Shown here: positions 1 to 9,076 of the stretch, piece after piece | Position numbering within the stretch: position 1 is the stretch's first letter | Layout of the letters: each line of letters starts with the position of its first letter | NCBI RefSeq assembly: GCF_918741275.1 | Contig: NZ_CAKKNA010000001.1 | Span: 62,001-126,000 of the forward strand | From: Bacillus sp. CECT 9360 | Lineage (GTDB): Bacteria > Bacillota > Bacilli > Bacillales > DSM-1321 | Direction of reading: 5' to 3' | Length of the DNA stretch: 64,000 nt | Translations under genes and position numbers: made by a program | The notes under the pieces: generated by a model | Told to the model about the DNA's origin: nothing | The model's input: only the letters and a program-made list of their open reading frames with translations | Database searches by the model: none

Positions 1-1
1 C

Positions 2-1219
2 GCTACTAATATTAGAAATGGAATTCGAATACATAGTGCCTCTGGAGGCTCTACTAATTTAATGATACACATTGTAGCAGGCATGTTGTATGCCGGATAT
101 AAATTCAGTTTATGGGAATTGGATAAAATCCACCATTCCCATCCGATACCGGATCTGTTTGATTATAGTTTAACTGAAGGCAGAGATATTTATGAGCTGG
201 CCATGCAGTGTTGCAGCGGTAATAGCCGCGGAATGGAAACCCTATTTCACGAACTGTTGGCAAACGAAGTGCCAATGGATGTGGACGCTCAGACCGTGGC
301 AGCACAAACATGGAAAGAAAGACTTGAAATTACAAAAAGTTTACAGGCATCAAATGTAAAAGAAAATCAAGTCATTTTGCCTACTCCCCGCCGCCCGTTC
401 AGTGGCGTTGATGTGTTAAAGGGAAACTTTTTCGAAAGTGCAGTTGTTAAAATAAGCGGTATGTCGACGGCACAGCTTAGTCAATTCGATAATAAGCTAG
501 CTTTCGTTCTTTACTATGAAAATGAAGACGATGCGAATAGAAATTTGCTTGATCCTGATTTGCTGACACATATACGTAATCATAAGCTTTTCAAACACAA
601 TATTTTGCTGGAAGCTTTAAAGTATAACAGTGCTTCTGCATGGAATAACCTAAAGGACAAAGAATATGATCAATTGTTCGACATCATGACTGAAGAAGGC
701 ATATTGAAAATCGCTGTTATCATCGCGGGACAAGGACCGGTCGCTTTTGGAATGCCGGAGATGTTTACGCCTATGCAACATATCAATGCCAGCCGCACAA
801 TGAAGAAGCTGGCTACCATTATCAGTGATGGAAGGTATTCAGGTGTTACTTATGGAGCAGCGATCGGTCACATGACTCCGGAAGCTTATGAAGGTGGGGG
901 GATTGGATATTTGCAGACAGGAGATGTATTATACCTCGGTCTAAGTGATCACCGGATTGAATTCGTTAGCGCACTACAATTAGCACAAGGAAAAGTGATT
1001 TATGAATTTAATGAGGAATTAAGAAAGGAACGAATAGATTTAAAAGAAGAAAGAAAGCAAAAAATGAATGCGCGTCAGAAATTGGTCGCCGCGAGCAATA
1101 GAATGTATGGACATACCGATGCAGCTAACGGCGTTGTCCCACTAGCTGTTTATGAGGACGCTGAACTTGATTATAAGTCTGATGTTATTCAAGGAGTCAA
1201 AAGTATCGTAAGTCATTAA
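2..1219 (+). CDS. IlvD/EDD-family sugar-acid dehydratase, 5'-truncated by window edge
   Basis: The reading frame is open from base 2, so this is the C-terminal ~405 residues of a longer protein; the ATG at 62 is internal. The visible start carries the family motif SGGSTN, and further on GQGPVAFGMPEMFTP and SDGRYSGVTYGAAIGH followed by TPEA, all typical of [Fe-S] dehydratases of the IlvD/Edd group. The wording of these motifs recalls the E. coli YjhG/YagF D-xylonate dehydratases more than dihydroxy-acid dehydratase, and the neighbours (FAH, UxaA, DapA-type aldolase, aldehyde dehydrogenase) support a sugar-acid substrate. Expected reaction: aldonate to 2-keto-3-deoxy-aldonate in the cytoplasm. 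It heads, or sits inside, the long catabolic run that follows. Exact substrate is inference. Confidence 0.85.
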   Translation, partial: ATNIRNGIRIHSASGGSTNLMIHIVAGMLYAGYKFSLWELDKIHHSHPIPDLFDYSLTEGRDIYELAMQCCSGNSRGMETLFHELLANEVPMDVDAQTVAAQTWKERLEITKSLQASNVKENQVILPTPRRPFSGVDVLKGNFFESAVVKISGMSTAQLSQFDNKLAFVLYYENEDDANRNLLDPDLLTHIRNHKLFKHNILLEALKYNSASAWNNLKDKEYDQLFDIMTEEGILKIAVIIAGQGPVAFGMPEMFTPMQHINASRTMKKLATIISDGRYSGVTYGAAIGHMTPEAYEGGGIGYLQTGDVLYLGLSDHRIEFVSALQLAQGKVIYEFNEELRKERIDLKEERKQKMNARQKLVAASNRMYGHTDAANGVVPLAVYEDAELDYKSDVIQGVKSIVSH

Positions 1220-1280
1220 AGAGAATAATGGGATAAAAACATTTATAATAGGAAGAAACTGAAACAAAGGAGAATGAAAA

Positions 1281-2057
1281 ATGCCCATTATTCAATCCGT
1301 TGAACGTGCATTAAAGATTTTAGATTTGTTTGACGAACGTTCGAGAGAATTAACCATTACAGAAATCAGCAAAAGAATGGATTTGCATAAAAGTACGGTA
1401 CATTCACTATTAAAAACGCTTCAATCCCACAGATACATTCTTCAAAACGAGGAGAATGGAAAATATATGCTAGGTCTAAAGCTTTTTGAGAGAGGCAACT
1501 TCGTTGTCAGCAATCTTGATCTTCGCACGGTAGCAAGGAAGCATCTTGAAATGCTGTCAGACACAACAAATCTTACTGTCCATCTCGTTATACTGGATGG
1601 CCAATATGGGGTCTATATCGATAAAGTGGAGGGCAGCGGCGTTACGGTCGTGTATTCCAGAATCGGAAGAAGAGTTCCCATTCATACTAGTGCTGTAGGG
1701 AAATCGCTAGTTGTGGATAAAAGCAATGATGAGATTAAGAAACTTATGACTGGTTATCAATTTACAAAGCTTACCGAAAAATCAATTAGTTCACAAGAAG
1801 AATTTATGCTTGAAGTAGAAAATGTACGAAGAAGAGGCTATTCTTTGGACAACGAAGAGAATGAACCAGGTATTGTATGCGTAGCAGTACCCGTCAAAGA
1901 TTACTCTGGTAAAGTTATTGCTGCCGTTAGCATGTCTACACCAGTTGCAAAGGCGACTAGTGAAAAACTCGAGGAATTTGTAAATCTATTAAAGGTATGC
2001 ACGTTTAATATTTCAGAAGAATTAGGTTTTAACTACCAAAAAGCCAAACTTCTTTAA
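1281..2057 (+). CDS. IclR-family transcriptional regulator
   Basis: A 258-residue protein with the two IclR parts: an N-terminal winged helix (about residues 5-65, containing LTITEISKRMDLHKSTVHSLL) and a C-terminal effector-binding domain (about 80-250) with the usual GRRVPIHTSAVGKSL stretch. IclR regulators bind small carboxylates or sugar acids and repress or activate catabolic operons, so this is the likely local regulator of the sugar-acid genes around it, perhaps related to KdgR. It starts 61 bases after the dehydratase with a purine-rich ribosome site (AAAGGAGAATG). The 60-base gap upstream is the nearest possible site for an operator, but I see no clear palindrome in it. Confidence 0.92.
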   Translation: MPIIQSVERALKILDLFDERSRELTITEISKRMDLHKSTVHSLLKTLQSHRYILQNEENGKYMLGLKLFERGNFVVSNLDLRTVARKHLEMLSDTTNLTVHLVILDGQYGVYIDKVEGSGVTVVYSRIGRRVPIHTSAVGKSLVVDKSNDEIKKLMTGYQFTKLTEKSISSQEEFMLEVENVRRRGYSLDNEENEPGIVCVAVPVKDYSGKVIAAVSMSTPVAKATSEKLEEFVNLLKVCTFNISEELGFNYQKAKLL

Positions 2058-2078
2058 GAAGTAATCCGGGAGGTAACA

Positions 2079-2981
2079 ATGAGAATTATTAGGTATATAA
2101 ATGAACAGAATCAAAAGCAGCTGGCAGCCTTATCAATAAGCGATGAAATATACGATTTGCCATTCGAGGATTTCCTTTCTTTTATAAGCCATGTGAAACA
2201 GCAGAATCAATCACCAGTAGAGTTTATTAACCGTTTGATCAACGAAAAGAACCATGCCAAGAAGAAGTTGGAAGATGTAATGGTGGCGATCCCGATTGAT
2301 GCTCCCGAAGTATGGGCGGCAGGTGTCACATATGAAAAAAGCAAAGAAGCCCGTAATTATGAAGCAACACAAGGAAAGTTGGACAGTCAGACTTTCTATG
2401 ACAAAGTCTATGATGCAGAGCGTCCGGAAATTTTCTTCAAATCTACAGCCGCAAGAACCGTTGGACCGAATGACCCTGTATATTTACGTTCTGATTCTAA
2501 CTGGCAAATTCCTGAGCCCGAATTAGGTTTGGTTATTGACAAAGAAGGTGAGGTTATCGGTTACACCATTGGTAACGATATGAGTTGCAGAGATATTGAG
2601 GGCGAAAATCCTTTATACTTACCGCAAGCAAAAATGTGGAAAAATTCTTGTTCAATTGGGCCAGCAATTTTATTAAAAGAAGCGGTAGCTGATCCTTATG
2701 AACTAAAAATCATTTGCCGTATTTATCGAAATGAGCAGATTGTGTTTGAAGGGGAAGCACAGGTAAGCCAGTTAAAGCGTAAACTTGATCAACTAGTAGA
2801 CTACCTCATTCTAGATAATCAAGTTTTTGACGGCACAGTATTACTTACTGGAACATGTATTGTACCACCTAACGAATTTACGTTAAATGACAATGACAGA
2901 GTGGAAATTGAAATTCCGCGAATTGGAGTGTTGAACAATCCTGTCAAACTGCCAAATCCTATTTTGACTAAGGCAAATTAA
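2079..2981 (+). CDS. FAH-family dehydratase, probable 2-keto-3-deoxy-pentonate dehydratase
   Basis: A 300-residue fumarylacetoacetase-fold protein. The GVTYEKSKEARNYEA stretch (about residue 86 on), the PEIFFKSTAARTVGP block and the metal-binding acidic cluster EPELGLVI are visible. This sub-type resembles the 2-keto-3-deoxy-D-arabinonate dehydratase described in Sulfolobus and the XylX enzyme of the bacterial Weimberg pathway more than classical FAH. With the aldehyde dehydrogenase encoded three genes on, it would convert 2-keto-3-deoxy-pentonate to 2-oxoglutarate semialdehyde and then 2-oxoglutarate. It follows the regulator after 21 bases with a GGGAGG ribosome site. Family assignment is firm; substrate is inferred from context. 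Confidence 0.82.
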   Translation: MRIIRYINEQNQKQLAALSISDEIYDLPFEDFLSFISHVKQQNQSPVEFINRLINEKNHAKKKLEDVMVAIPIDAPEVWAAGVTYEKSKEARNYEATQGKLDSQTFYDKVYDAERPEIFFKSTAARTVGPNDPVYLRSDSNWQIPEPELGLVIDKEGEVIGYTIGNDMSCRDIEGENPLYLPQAKMWKNSCSIGPAILLKEAVADPYELKIICRIYRNEQIVFEGEAQVSQLKRKLDQLVDYLILDNQVFDGTVLLTGTCIVPPNEFTLNDNDRVEIEIPRIGVLNNPVKLPNPILTKAN

Positions 2982-2992
2982 GGGGTGGGAAA

Positions 2993-3292
2993 ATGGATGA
3001 GTATAAGATTCTTTATTTAAGTGAGAAAGATAATGTAGCCGTAGCATTGTCCGAGATTCCCGCCAATGTGTCCGTAATGATACAAAATAATGGCAAAGAA
3101 ATGTTAGTGCAGGTTTTGGAACCGATTAGGTTTGGGCATAAATTCGCTGTCAGGCCTATCAAGAAAAGCGAAGACATCAAAAAATATGGTGAAGTAATCG
3201 GTTCAGCTGTAATGGATATAAAAGCTGGAGCCCACGTCCATGTCCATAATCTAGAAGGTAAAAGAGGAAGAGGTGATAAAATTGTTAACTGA
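2993..3292 (+). CDS. UxaA-type dehydratase, small SAF-domain subunit
   Basis: A 99-residue protein equal to the N-terminal SAF domain of altronate dehydratase (UxaA) or the small subunit of related two-gene enzymes such as sulfolactate lyase SuyA. It shows the early phrase NVAVALSEIP and the closing HVHVHNLEGKRGRGD, where family members keep a conserved histidine pair. It lies 11 bases after the FAH gene and its end overlaps the start of the large subunit by 20 bases, implying translational coupling. Together the two parts have about 490 residues, the length of single-chain E. coli UxaA, so this is a split form rather than a truncation. Confidence 0.85.
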   Translation: MDEYKILYLSEKDNVAVALSEIPANVSVMIQNNGKEMLVQVLEPIRFGHKFAVRPIKKSEDIKKYGEVIGSAVMDIKAGAHVHVHNLEGKRGRGDKIVN

Positions 3293-4454
3293 AAATTTGC
3301 AATTTTATGGTTATCGTCGTCCAGATGGAAGGGTCGGTGTCCGTAATCATGTGCTCATTTTGCCAACCATTACTTGTGCCACACAGACAGCACAAAGAGT
3401 AACGGAACTAGTAAGCGGCACCGTTACGTTCATTCACCAGCATGGGTGCGCCCAAGTAGGTATTGATTATGACCAAACCTTCAGAACGTATGAAGGCATG
3501 GGGAAAAACCCTAACGTTTATGGCGTGATTGTACTAGGTTTGGGCTGTGAAACTCACCAGGCTAATGGTGTAGCGAAAGAAATTGCAAAAACTAAAAAGC
3601 CTGTTGAGGTTGTTTCAATACAGGATCATGGCGGAACGCTTCAAGCCATTGCCGAAACAGCTAGAATTGCTACGAAAATGGTACAGGATGCTTCTATGGT
3701 GCAAAGAGAGCTATGCGATTTTAATGAACTTATTGTAGGTACAGAGTGCGGAGGATCTGATGCTTGTTCAGGGTTATCGGCTAATCCGGCAGTAGGAAAA
3801 GCTAGTGACTTACTTGTTGAGCAAGGTGGAACAGCTATTCTGGCTGAAACAACCGAACTAATTGGAGCTGAGCACTTGCTTGCGGGAAGAGCAGCTAATG
3901 ATCAAATTGCCAATAAAGCATATCAAATTATTGGTGCAATGGAAAATCGCTCGATTCAAATGGGTGTTGACATTCGTACCGGTAATCCGAGTCCGGGAAA
4001 TTTGGAAGGCGGGATAAGTTCACTTGAGGAGAAATCACTCGGCGCTGCAACTAAATCAGGAACGAGTCGCTTGGAAGAGATTGTGGACTATGCCGCGGTT
4101 CCCTCGAAAAAAGGGCTCGTCTGGATGGATACCCCAGGTCATGATATTGAGCAGCTGACGGGCATGGTAGCCGGCGGAGCGCAAATCGTGCTCTTCACTA
4201 CAGGCAGAGGCACGCCAACCGGTTCCCCTATTGCTCCAGTCATTAAGATATCAACGAATACTCCCATGTTTGAACGCATGAACGAAAATATGGATATGGA
4301 TGCGGGGACTATTGTCTTTGGAAAAGAATCGGTAGACCAGGTCGGTAATAGAATTATGCAGGAAATTCAGCATGTAGCTAATGGCAAGCTTACGAAAGCA
4401 GAGATTTTAAAGCAACATGACTTTGGAATCTGGAGAATAGGACCTACCTTTTAA
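3273..4454 (+). CDS. UxaA/GarD-family dehydratase, large subunit
   Basis: A 393-residue catalytic part of an altronate/galactarate dehydratase-type enzyme. Conserved pieces include GYRRPDGRVGVRNHVLILP near the N-terminus, the HQHGCAQ cysteine region, TECGGSDACSGLSANPA in the middle, and MDTPGHDIEQLTGMVAGGAQ and TTGRGTPTGSPIAPVIK towards the end. Family members use iron to dehydrate a sugar acid (altronate, galactarate) or cleave sulfolactate. The start is GTG at 3273 or TTG at 3282; both overlap the small-subunit gene, and the GAGGTGAT sequence favours TTG 3282 slightly. In this operon a hexonate or pentonate dehydratase role is most likely; the exact stereochemistry cannot be read from sequence. 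Confidence 0.88.
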   Translation: MIKLLTENLQFYGYRRPDGRVGVRNHVLILPTITCATQTAQRVTELVSGTVTFIHQHGCAQVGIDYDQTFRTYEGMGKNPNVYGVIVLGLGCETHQANGVAKEIAKTKKPVEVVSIQDHGGTLQAIAETARIATKMVQDASMVQRELCDFNELIVGTECGGSDACSGLSANPAVGKASDLLVEQGGTAILAETTELIGAEHLLAGRAANDQIANKAYQIIGAMENRSIQMGVDIRTGNPSPGNLEGGISSLEEKSLGAATKSGTSRLEEIVDYAAVPSKKGLVWMDTPGHDIEQLTGMVAGGAQIVLFTTGRGTPTGSPIAPVIKISTNTPMFERMNENMDMDAGTIVFGKESVDQVGNRIMQEIQHVANGKLTKAEILKQHDFGIWRIGPTF

Positions 4455-4479
4455 ATAATGAAACGAAGGAGAGATAGGA

Positions 4480-5949
4480 ATGCAAACGATATTTAAAGAA
4501 AAAACCTATAAAAATTTTATTAATAATGAATGGGTCGACTCACCTTCACAAGAAACGATTAAAAGTATAAACCCCGCCAATAAAGAAGAGGCAGTGGGAT
4601 ACGTACAAAGCTCCACAAAGCAAGATTTGGATAGAGCGGTGGAAGCAGCCCATCAAGCCAAGAAGTCATGGAGGAAAATCGGGCAGGCGGCCAGAGGTCA
4701 GTTTTTGTACAAAGTAGCGAATATTCTAGAAGAAAATCTTGAAGATATCGCAGAGACAATGACAAGGGAAATGGGAAAAACTTTACCGGAGGCGAAAGGC
4801 GAAACGGCACGGGGTGTCGCTATTCTCCGCTACTATGCAGCTGAAGGCATGAGGAAAGATGGAGATGTGATTCCTTCTTCTGATAAAGATGCACTTATGT
4901 TTACAAAACGGACGCCTCTTGGTGTAGTCGGGGTGATAACTCCTTGGAACTTCCCTGTGGCCATTCCGATTTGGAAACTGGCACCTGCTCTAGTTTATGG
5001 AAATACGATTGTTCTTAAACCGGCGACTGAAGGCGCTGTGACAGCGGCGAAAGTAGTGGAGTGTTTTGGGAAAGCCGGACTTCCAGAAGGTGTATTTAAC
5101 TTCATTACCGGGTCAGGTTCAGTGATCGGCCAGGCGTTAGTTGATCATCCGTTGCTGAATGCAATAACCTTTACTGGTTCTGATAATGTTGGCAAAAATG
5201 TCGCAAAATCAGCAGCTGCACGTGGAATTAAATTCCAACTTGAAATGGGCGGTAAAAACCCTGTTATAGTCGCTAATGACGCTAATCTTGACTTAACAGT
5301 GGAAGCTGTAATTAATGGAGGACTTCGTTCGTCAGGACAAAAATGCACAGCATCCAGTAGAGTGATTGTCCACGAAGCTATTTACGATGAATTTAAAACC
5401 AAATTGATTAATGAAGTGTCTAAAATTACTGTTGGCAATGGATTGAGTGCGGGAACATGGATGGGTCCATGCGCAAGTGAGAGTCAATTTAATACGGTCA
5501 AGGAATATATCGAAAAAGGAAAAGAGGAAGGTGCTACCTTAGTTTATGGAGGCGAAGTGCTAACCGGTGAGGAATATGCAAACGGTTACTATATTAAACC
5601 AGCAATCTTTGAAGAAGTGAAGTCTGAAATGATTATCGCCCAAGAAGAAATTTTTGGACCTGTAATCGCATTAATTAAAGCTACTTCACTACAAGAAGCC
5701 ATTGAGATTGCAAATGATACTAAATTTGGCTTAAGTGCTTCAATCTTTACAACTAATATAAGTAACCTATTAGAGTTTGTTGAAGAAATCGAAGCAGGAC
5801 TTGTTAGAATTAACGCGGAAAGTGCCGGAGTTGAATTGCAAGCTCCGTTCGGCGGGATGAAAGGCTCCAGTTCGGGGTCCCGAGAACAAGGGGAAGCGGC
5901 TAAGGAGTTCTTTACAGCCATCAAAACGGTATTCATCAAAGGTTCATAA
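4480..5949 (+). CDS. Aldehyde dehydrogenase, probable 2-oxoglutarate-semialdehyde dehydrogenase
   Basis: A 489-residue NAD(P)-dependent aldehyde dehydrogenase of normal length. The cofactor-site motif [11 protein letters not shown], the FTGSDNVGK turn, the catalytic Glu in LEMGGKNP and the catalytic Cys in [11 protein letters not shown] are all present, as is the [10 protein letters not shown] stretch. It resembles B. subtilis YcbD and the KGSADH enzymes that finish the Weimberg pathway and glucarate/galactarate catabolism. It follows the UxaA-like gene after 25 bases with a GGAGAG ribosome site, and its stop lies one base before the next start. The pairing with an FAH-type dehydratase makes 2-oxoglutarate semialdehyde the best guess for its substrate. 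Confidence 0.9.
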   Translation: MQTIFKEKTYKNFINNEWVDSPSQETIKSINPANKEEAVGYVQSSTKQDLDRAVEAAHQAKKSWRKIGQAARGQFLYKVANILEENLEDIAETMTREMGKTLPEAKGETARGVAILRYYAAEGMRKDGDVIPSSDKDALMFTKRTPLGVVGVITPWNFPVAIPIWKLAPALVYGNTIVLKPATEGAVTAAKVVECFGKAGLPEGVFNFITGSGSVIGQALVDHPLLNAITFTGSDNVGKNVAKSAAARGIKFQLEMGGKNPVIVANDANLDLTVEAVINGGLRSSGQKCTASSRVIVHEAIYDEFKTKLINEVSKITVGNGLSAGTWMGPCASESQFNTVKEYIEKGKEEGATLVYGGEVLTGEEYANGYYIKPAIFEEVKSEMIIAQEEIFGPVIALIKATSLQEAIEIANDTKFGLSASIFTTNISNLLEFVEEIEAGLVRINAESAGVELQAPFGGMKGSSSGSREQGEAAKEFFTAIKTVFIKGS

Positions 5950-5950
5950 G

Positions 5951-7099
5951 ATGAAAATCACCAAAATTACGCAATACAAAGTTCCTCCCCGCTGGCTTTT
6001 CCTCAAAGTAGAAACGGACGAAGGAATAACGGGCTGGGGAGAGCCGGTTGTCGAAGGCCGTGCGGATACTGTAAAAGCCTGTGTGGAGGAGTTATCAGAG
6101 TACTTAATTGGCAGAAATCCCAATGATATAGAAGATATTTGGCAAACTCTATATCGGGGTGGTTTTTATCGAGGCGGTCCTATTTTAATGAGCGCCATTT
6201 CGGGAATTGAACAGGCTCTTTGGGATATTAAAGGACGTTATTATCAGGTCCCTGTTTATGAGATGCTTGGGGGTAAAGCACGTCAGAAAATCAAGGTGTA
6301 TTCCTGGGTTGGCGGCGATAGGCCACAGGATGTCGTAATGGCAGCCAGGGGAAAGCAGAATCAAGGTTTCTTGGCCGTTAAAATGAATGCCAGCGAAGAA
6401 ATGAACTACATCGACGATCATTCAAAGGTAGAGAAGGTGATTGAAAGAGTGGCATCTATACGGGAAGCACTGGGCAAAGATTTTGGCATTGGCGTCGATT
6501 TTCATGGCAGGATTCATAAAACGATGGCGAAAATCATTGTGAAAGAGCTAGAACCTTATCGTCCGATGTTCATTGAAGAACCGGTTTTGCCCGAGAATAA
6601 CGAAGCGTTGAAAGAGATTGCCAGGCATACGACTTGTCCGATTGCGACGGGAGAAAGAATGTACACTCGCTGGGGTTTCAAACAGTTGCTGGCTGACGGA
6701 TATGTCGATATTATTCAGCCGGATCTGTCCCATACAGGCGGAATTCTGGAAGGGAAAAAAATAGCAGCCATGGCGGAAGCTTATGATGTTGCTATTGCTC
6801 CACATTGCCCATTAGGCCCGATGACTTTGGCTTCTTCCATTCATCTGGATGCAAGCACGCCTAATTTTATTATTCAGGAACAAAGCCTCGGTATTCATTA
6901 CAATGAGGGAATGGATATTTTAGATTACATGGTTAATCCAGAAATTTTCAATTATGAAAAAGGATATGTCAATATTCCGCATTTACCGGGGCTTGGTGTC
7001 GAGATTGATGAAGTAAAAGTGAAAAAAGCGGCAATGATCGGGCATAATTGGAAAAATCCTATTTGGAGACATGAGGATGGAAGTATAGCTGAATGGTAA
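5951..7099 (+). CDS. dgoD: Enolase-superfamily sugar-acid dehydratase, D-galactonate dehydratase-like
   Basis: A 382-residue mandelate-racemase/muconate-lactonizing family protein. The N-terminal capping domain keeps the DgoD-like wording PPRWLFLKVETDEG, GWGEP and YRGGPILMSAISGIEQALWDIKG. The barrel carries the metal ligands in GVDFHGR, FIEEPV and ATGER, and the catalytic His in IAPHCPLGP. D-galactonate dehydratase produces 2-keto-3-deoxy-D-galactonate, which the kinases and aldolases downstream could use. Start is ATG one base after the preceding stop, so the two genes are coupled. Length matches E. coli DgoD. Related enzymes in this superfamily accept other aldonates, so the galactonate call is probable rather than certain. 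Confidence 0.87.
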   Translation: MKITKITQYKVPPRWLFLKVETDEGITGWGEPVVEGRADTVKACVEELSEYLIGRNPNDIEDIWQTLYRGGFYRGGPILMSAISGIEQALWDIKGRYYQVPVYEMLGGKARQKIKVYSWVGGDRPQDVVMAARGKQNQGFLAVKMNASEEMNYIDDHSKVEKVIERVASIREALGKDFGIGVDFHGRIHKTMAKIIVKELEPYRPMFIEEPVLPENNEALKEIARHTTCPIATGERMYTRWGFKQLLADGYVDIIQPDLSHTGGILEGKKIAAMAEAYDVAIAPHCPLGPMTLASSIHLDASTPNFIIQEQSLGIHYNEGMDILDYMVNPEIFNYEKGYVNIPHLPGLGVEIDEVKVKKAAMIGHNWKNPIWRHEDGSIAEW

Positions 7100-7130
7100 G
7101 GACATCAATTATTTTAGAAGGGAGAAAAAA

Positions 7131-8054
7131 ATGAAGTTTCATGGCATTATCCCACCTGTAGTTACACTTTTTGATGAAGCCGGTAACCTGGATTTGGATC
7201 TGAACAGAAAGTACATGGACCGGTTGATCGAACATGGCATCCATGGCGTGCTGTTGATGGGCAGTTCAGGGGAATTCACTTCACTCACGATAGAGGAACG
7301 AAAATTATATATTAGGGAAATGATTAAGCATATCAACAAACGTATCCCCGTTTTAGTAGGAGTAGGGCACACTGCCTTAAAAGAAGTGTTGGAATTATGT
7401 TCTTATGCAGAAGAACAGGGAGCAGATGGGGTGCTGGCAGTTAATCCATACTACTGGAAACTTTCAGATGAGCAATTATACCGTTTTTATTCAATAATCG
7501 CTGAACACACAGATTTGCCTGTTCTTCTGTATAATATTCCATCTTTCACAGGGCAATCTCTATCAGTAGAATTGACAAAAGATCTTGCACTAAATTACCG
7601 GAATATTTGTGGAATTAAAGAAACTGTAAGCGAATTCAGCCATATAAGAGAGATTATTACAGAACTAAAAAAAGTACGTGAAGATTTTATGGTATTTTCT
7701 GCTTTTGATGAACACCTACTGCCGGCTCAAATGATCGGAGCTGCAGGAAGCATTAATGGAAGTGCCGTTTTTGCTCCGGAGATTTCTGTTAGCTTGTATG
7801 AGGCCTACCAGGAGAACAATTTAGGAAAGTCAGAGCAGTATCACAAGCAGCTTTCTCAATTGATGGATTTATATACATACTGTCCTTCTTTCTTTACGAC
7901 TATGAAAGAAGCGGTCCATCAAAGATGGTTTACTGTTAGGTCTGGTCACCGGGCACCTTTTGATGTGTTTCCGAAAGATTTAAGTGAAAAAGTAGAATCA
8001 CTTCTGAAAAATATTAACCTGAAAGAAGGTGTAAATAGTGAAAGATTCTCGTGA
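7131..8054 (+). CDS. DapA-family aldolase for 2-keto-3-deoxy sugar acids
   Basis: A 307-residue class I aldolase of the dihydrodipicolinate synthase/N-acetylneuraminate lyase family. The GSSGEFTSLT phosphate-like loop, the YNIPSFTG motif with its catalytic Tyr, and the Schiff-base Lys in CGIKETVSEF are visible. Family members near sugar-acid dehydratases (E. coli YagE/YjhH, archaeal KDG aldolase) split 2-keto-3-deoxy acids to pyruvate and an aldehyde, which would give a Dahms-type route parallel to the oxidative one. It lies 31 bases after the galactonate dehydratase with a GGGAG ribosome site, and its end overlaps the next gene by 17 bases. A lysine-biosynthesis role is unlikely here. Confidence 0.88.
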   Translation: MKFHGIIPPVVTLFDEAGNLDLDLNRKYMDRLIEHGIHGVLLMGSSGEFTSLTIEERKLYIREMIKHINKRIPVLVGVGHTALKEVLELCSYAEEQGADGVLAVNPYYWKLSDEQLYRFYSIIAEHTDLPVLLYNIPSFTGQSLSVELTKDLALNYRNICGIKETVSEFSHIREIITELKKVREDFMVFSAFDEHLLPAQMIGAAGSINGSAVFAPEISVSLYEAYQENNLGKSEQYHKQLSQLMDLYTYCPSFFTTMKEAVHQRWFTVRSGHRAPFDVFPKDLSEKVESLLKNINLKEGVNSERFS

Positions 8055-8988
8055 TCTATTAGAAAAGCTCGGCTATCCCTCAACAGATTTGCAAGAACTG
8101 CCTACTTCTACAAAGACGTTTCCAGATGGAGCTCAATATCGAATTGAATTGCCGAGTGTGGAAGGACCGGTCGCGTTAAAGGAAACTTTACGTGCAATTG
8201 ACCGCCATGGCATTACGGTACACCGGATATCACAAGGTAGCGGCATCATGCTGCAAACGGATGATGAAATCTTGGAAATGTGCCAAATGACCGCTGAAAG
8301 AGGCATGGAGCTCAGTTTATTTGTCGGTCCTAGAGGGACATGGGATATTAGTGCACAGCCTTTAACAAGCGCAGGCAAGTCAATTGCTTTGCGCCATGAA
8401 GGGGTCGACCAATTGGTCTATGCAATGGAAGACCTCAAAAGAGGTGCAAATTTAGGACTGCGCGGAGCTTTAGTTGCCGACGAAGGACTGCTCATGTTGA
8501 CCAAAGAAATGAAAAAGCATGGACAGCTACCGGAAGATTTTGTGATTAAAGTATCCGTTCAAATGGGATCTGCCAACCCGGTATCCGTGAAGTTAATGGA
8601 AGATCTAGGAGCTGGTACTTACAATGTCCCGACTGCCCTTACCCTCGCAAAACTGGCATCCATTCGCCAGGCAATAGATATGCCGATCGATTTATATATT
8701 GAAGTTCCTGACAACTTCGGTGGTTTCTTGCGCTACTACGAAATTCCAGAAATAATCCGTGTCCTGGCTCCTGTCTATATAAAATTTGGTTTGCGCAACC
8801 ATCCCGATGTGTATCCTTCAGGAAAACAGTGGGAAAGCACGAATATTTCTTTAGCACAAGAACGTGTCAGAAGGGCAGCGCTTGGCGTTCAGATGATTGA
8901 ACGATATTATCCAGAGGCCAAAACTTCCAAACTTGGAGCGGCAGGCTTGGGCATACCCAAAGTTGTCTCATCACCCATTTCGAAATAA
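8038..8988 (+). CDS. Uncharacterised barrel-type protein, U32-peptidase-like, in sugar-acid operon
   Basis: A 316-residue soluble protein starting at GTG and overlapping the aldolase gene. I do not recognise a characterised relative. It reads like an alpha/beta barrel: repeated segments ending in short strands (GITVHRISQGSGI, MELSLFVGPRG, LGLRGALVADEG, PIDLYIEVPDNFGG, VYIKFGLRN). Similar proteins are, from memory, annotated loosely as 'U32 family peptidase', although no clear catalytic signature is visible. Its tight coupling between an aldolase and a 2-hydroxyacid dehydrogenase suggests a small-molecule step, for example an isomerase or epimerase of a sugar acid, rather than proteolysis. Function should be treated as unknown. 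Confidence 0.7.
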   Translation: MKDSRDLLEKLGYPSTDLQELPTSTKTFPDGAQYRIELPSVEGPVALKETLRAIDRHGITVHRISQGSGIMLQTDDEILEMCQMTAERGMELSLFVGPRGTWDISAQPLTSAGKSIALRHEGVDQLVYAMEDLKRGANLGLRGALVADEGLLMLTKEMKKHGQLPEDFVIKVSVQMGSANPVSVKLMEDLGAGTYNVPTALTLAKLASIRQAIDMPIDLYIEVPDNFGGFLRYYEIPEIIRVLAPVYIKFGLRNHPDVYPSGKQWESTNISLAQERVRRAALGVQMIERYYPEAKTSKLGAAGLGIPKVVSSPISK

Positions 8989-9076
8989 TTGAATGTGCCC
9001 CTGAACTGATCATGAGATGGCTCTGTTTGGCTCAGGGATTCTTAAGGATCAAACAAATCGAAAAGGAGAAAAAATA

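Noticed and set aside
7131-8054. Lysine-biosynthetic dihydrodipicolinate synthase
   Set aside because: Context and motif wording fit a keto-deoxy-sugar-acid aldolase; no lysine genes are nearby.
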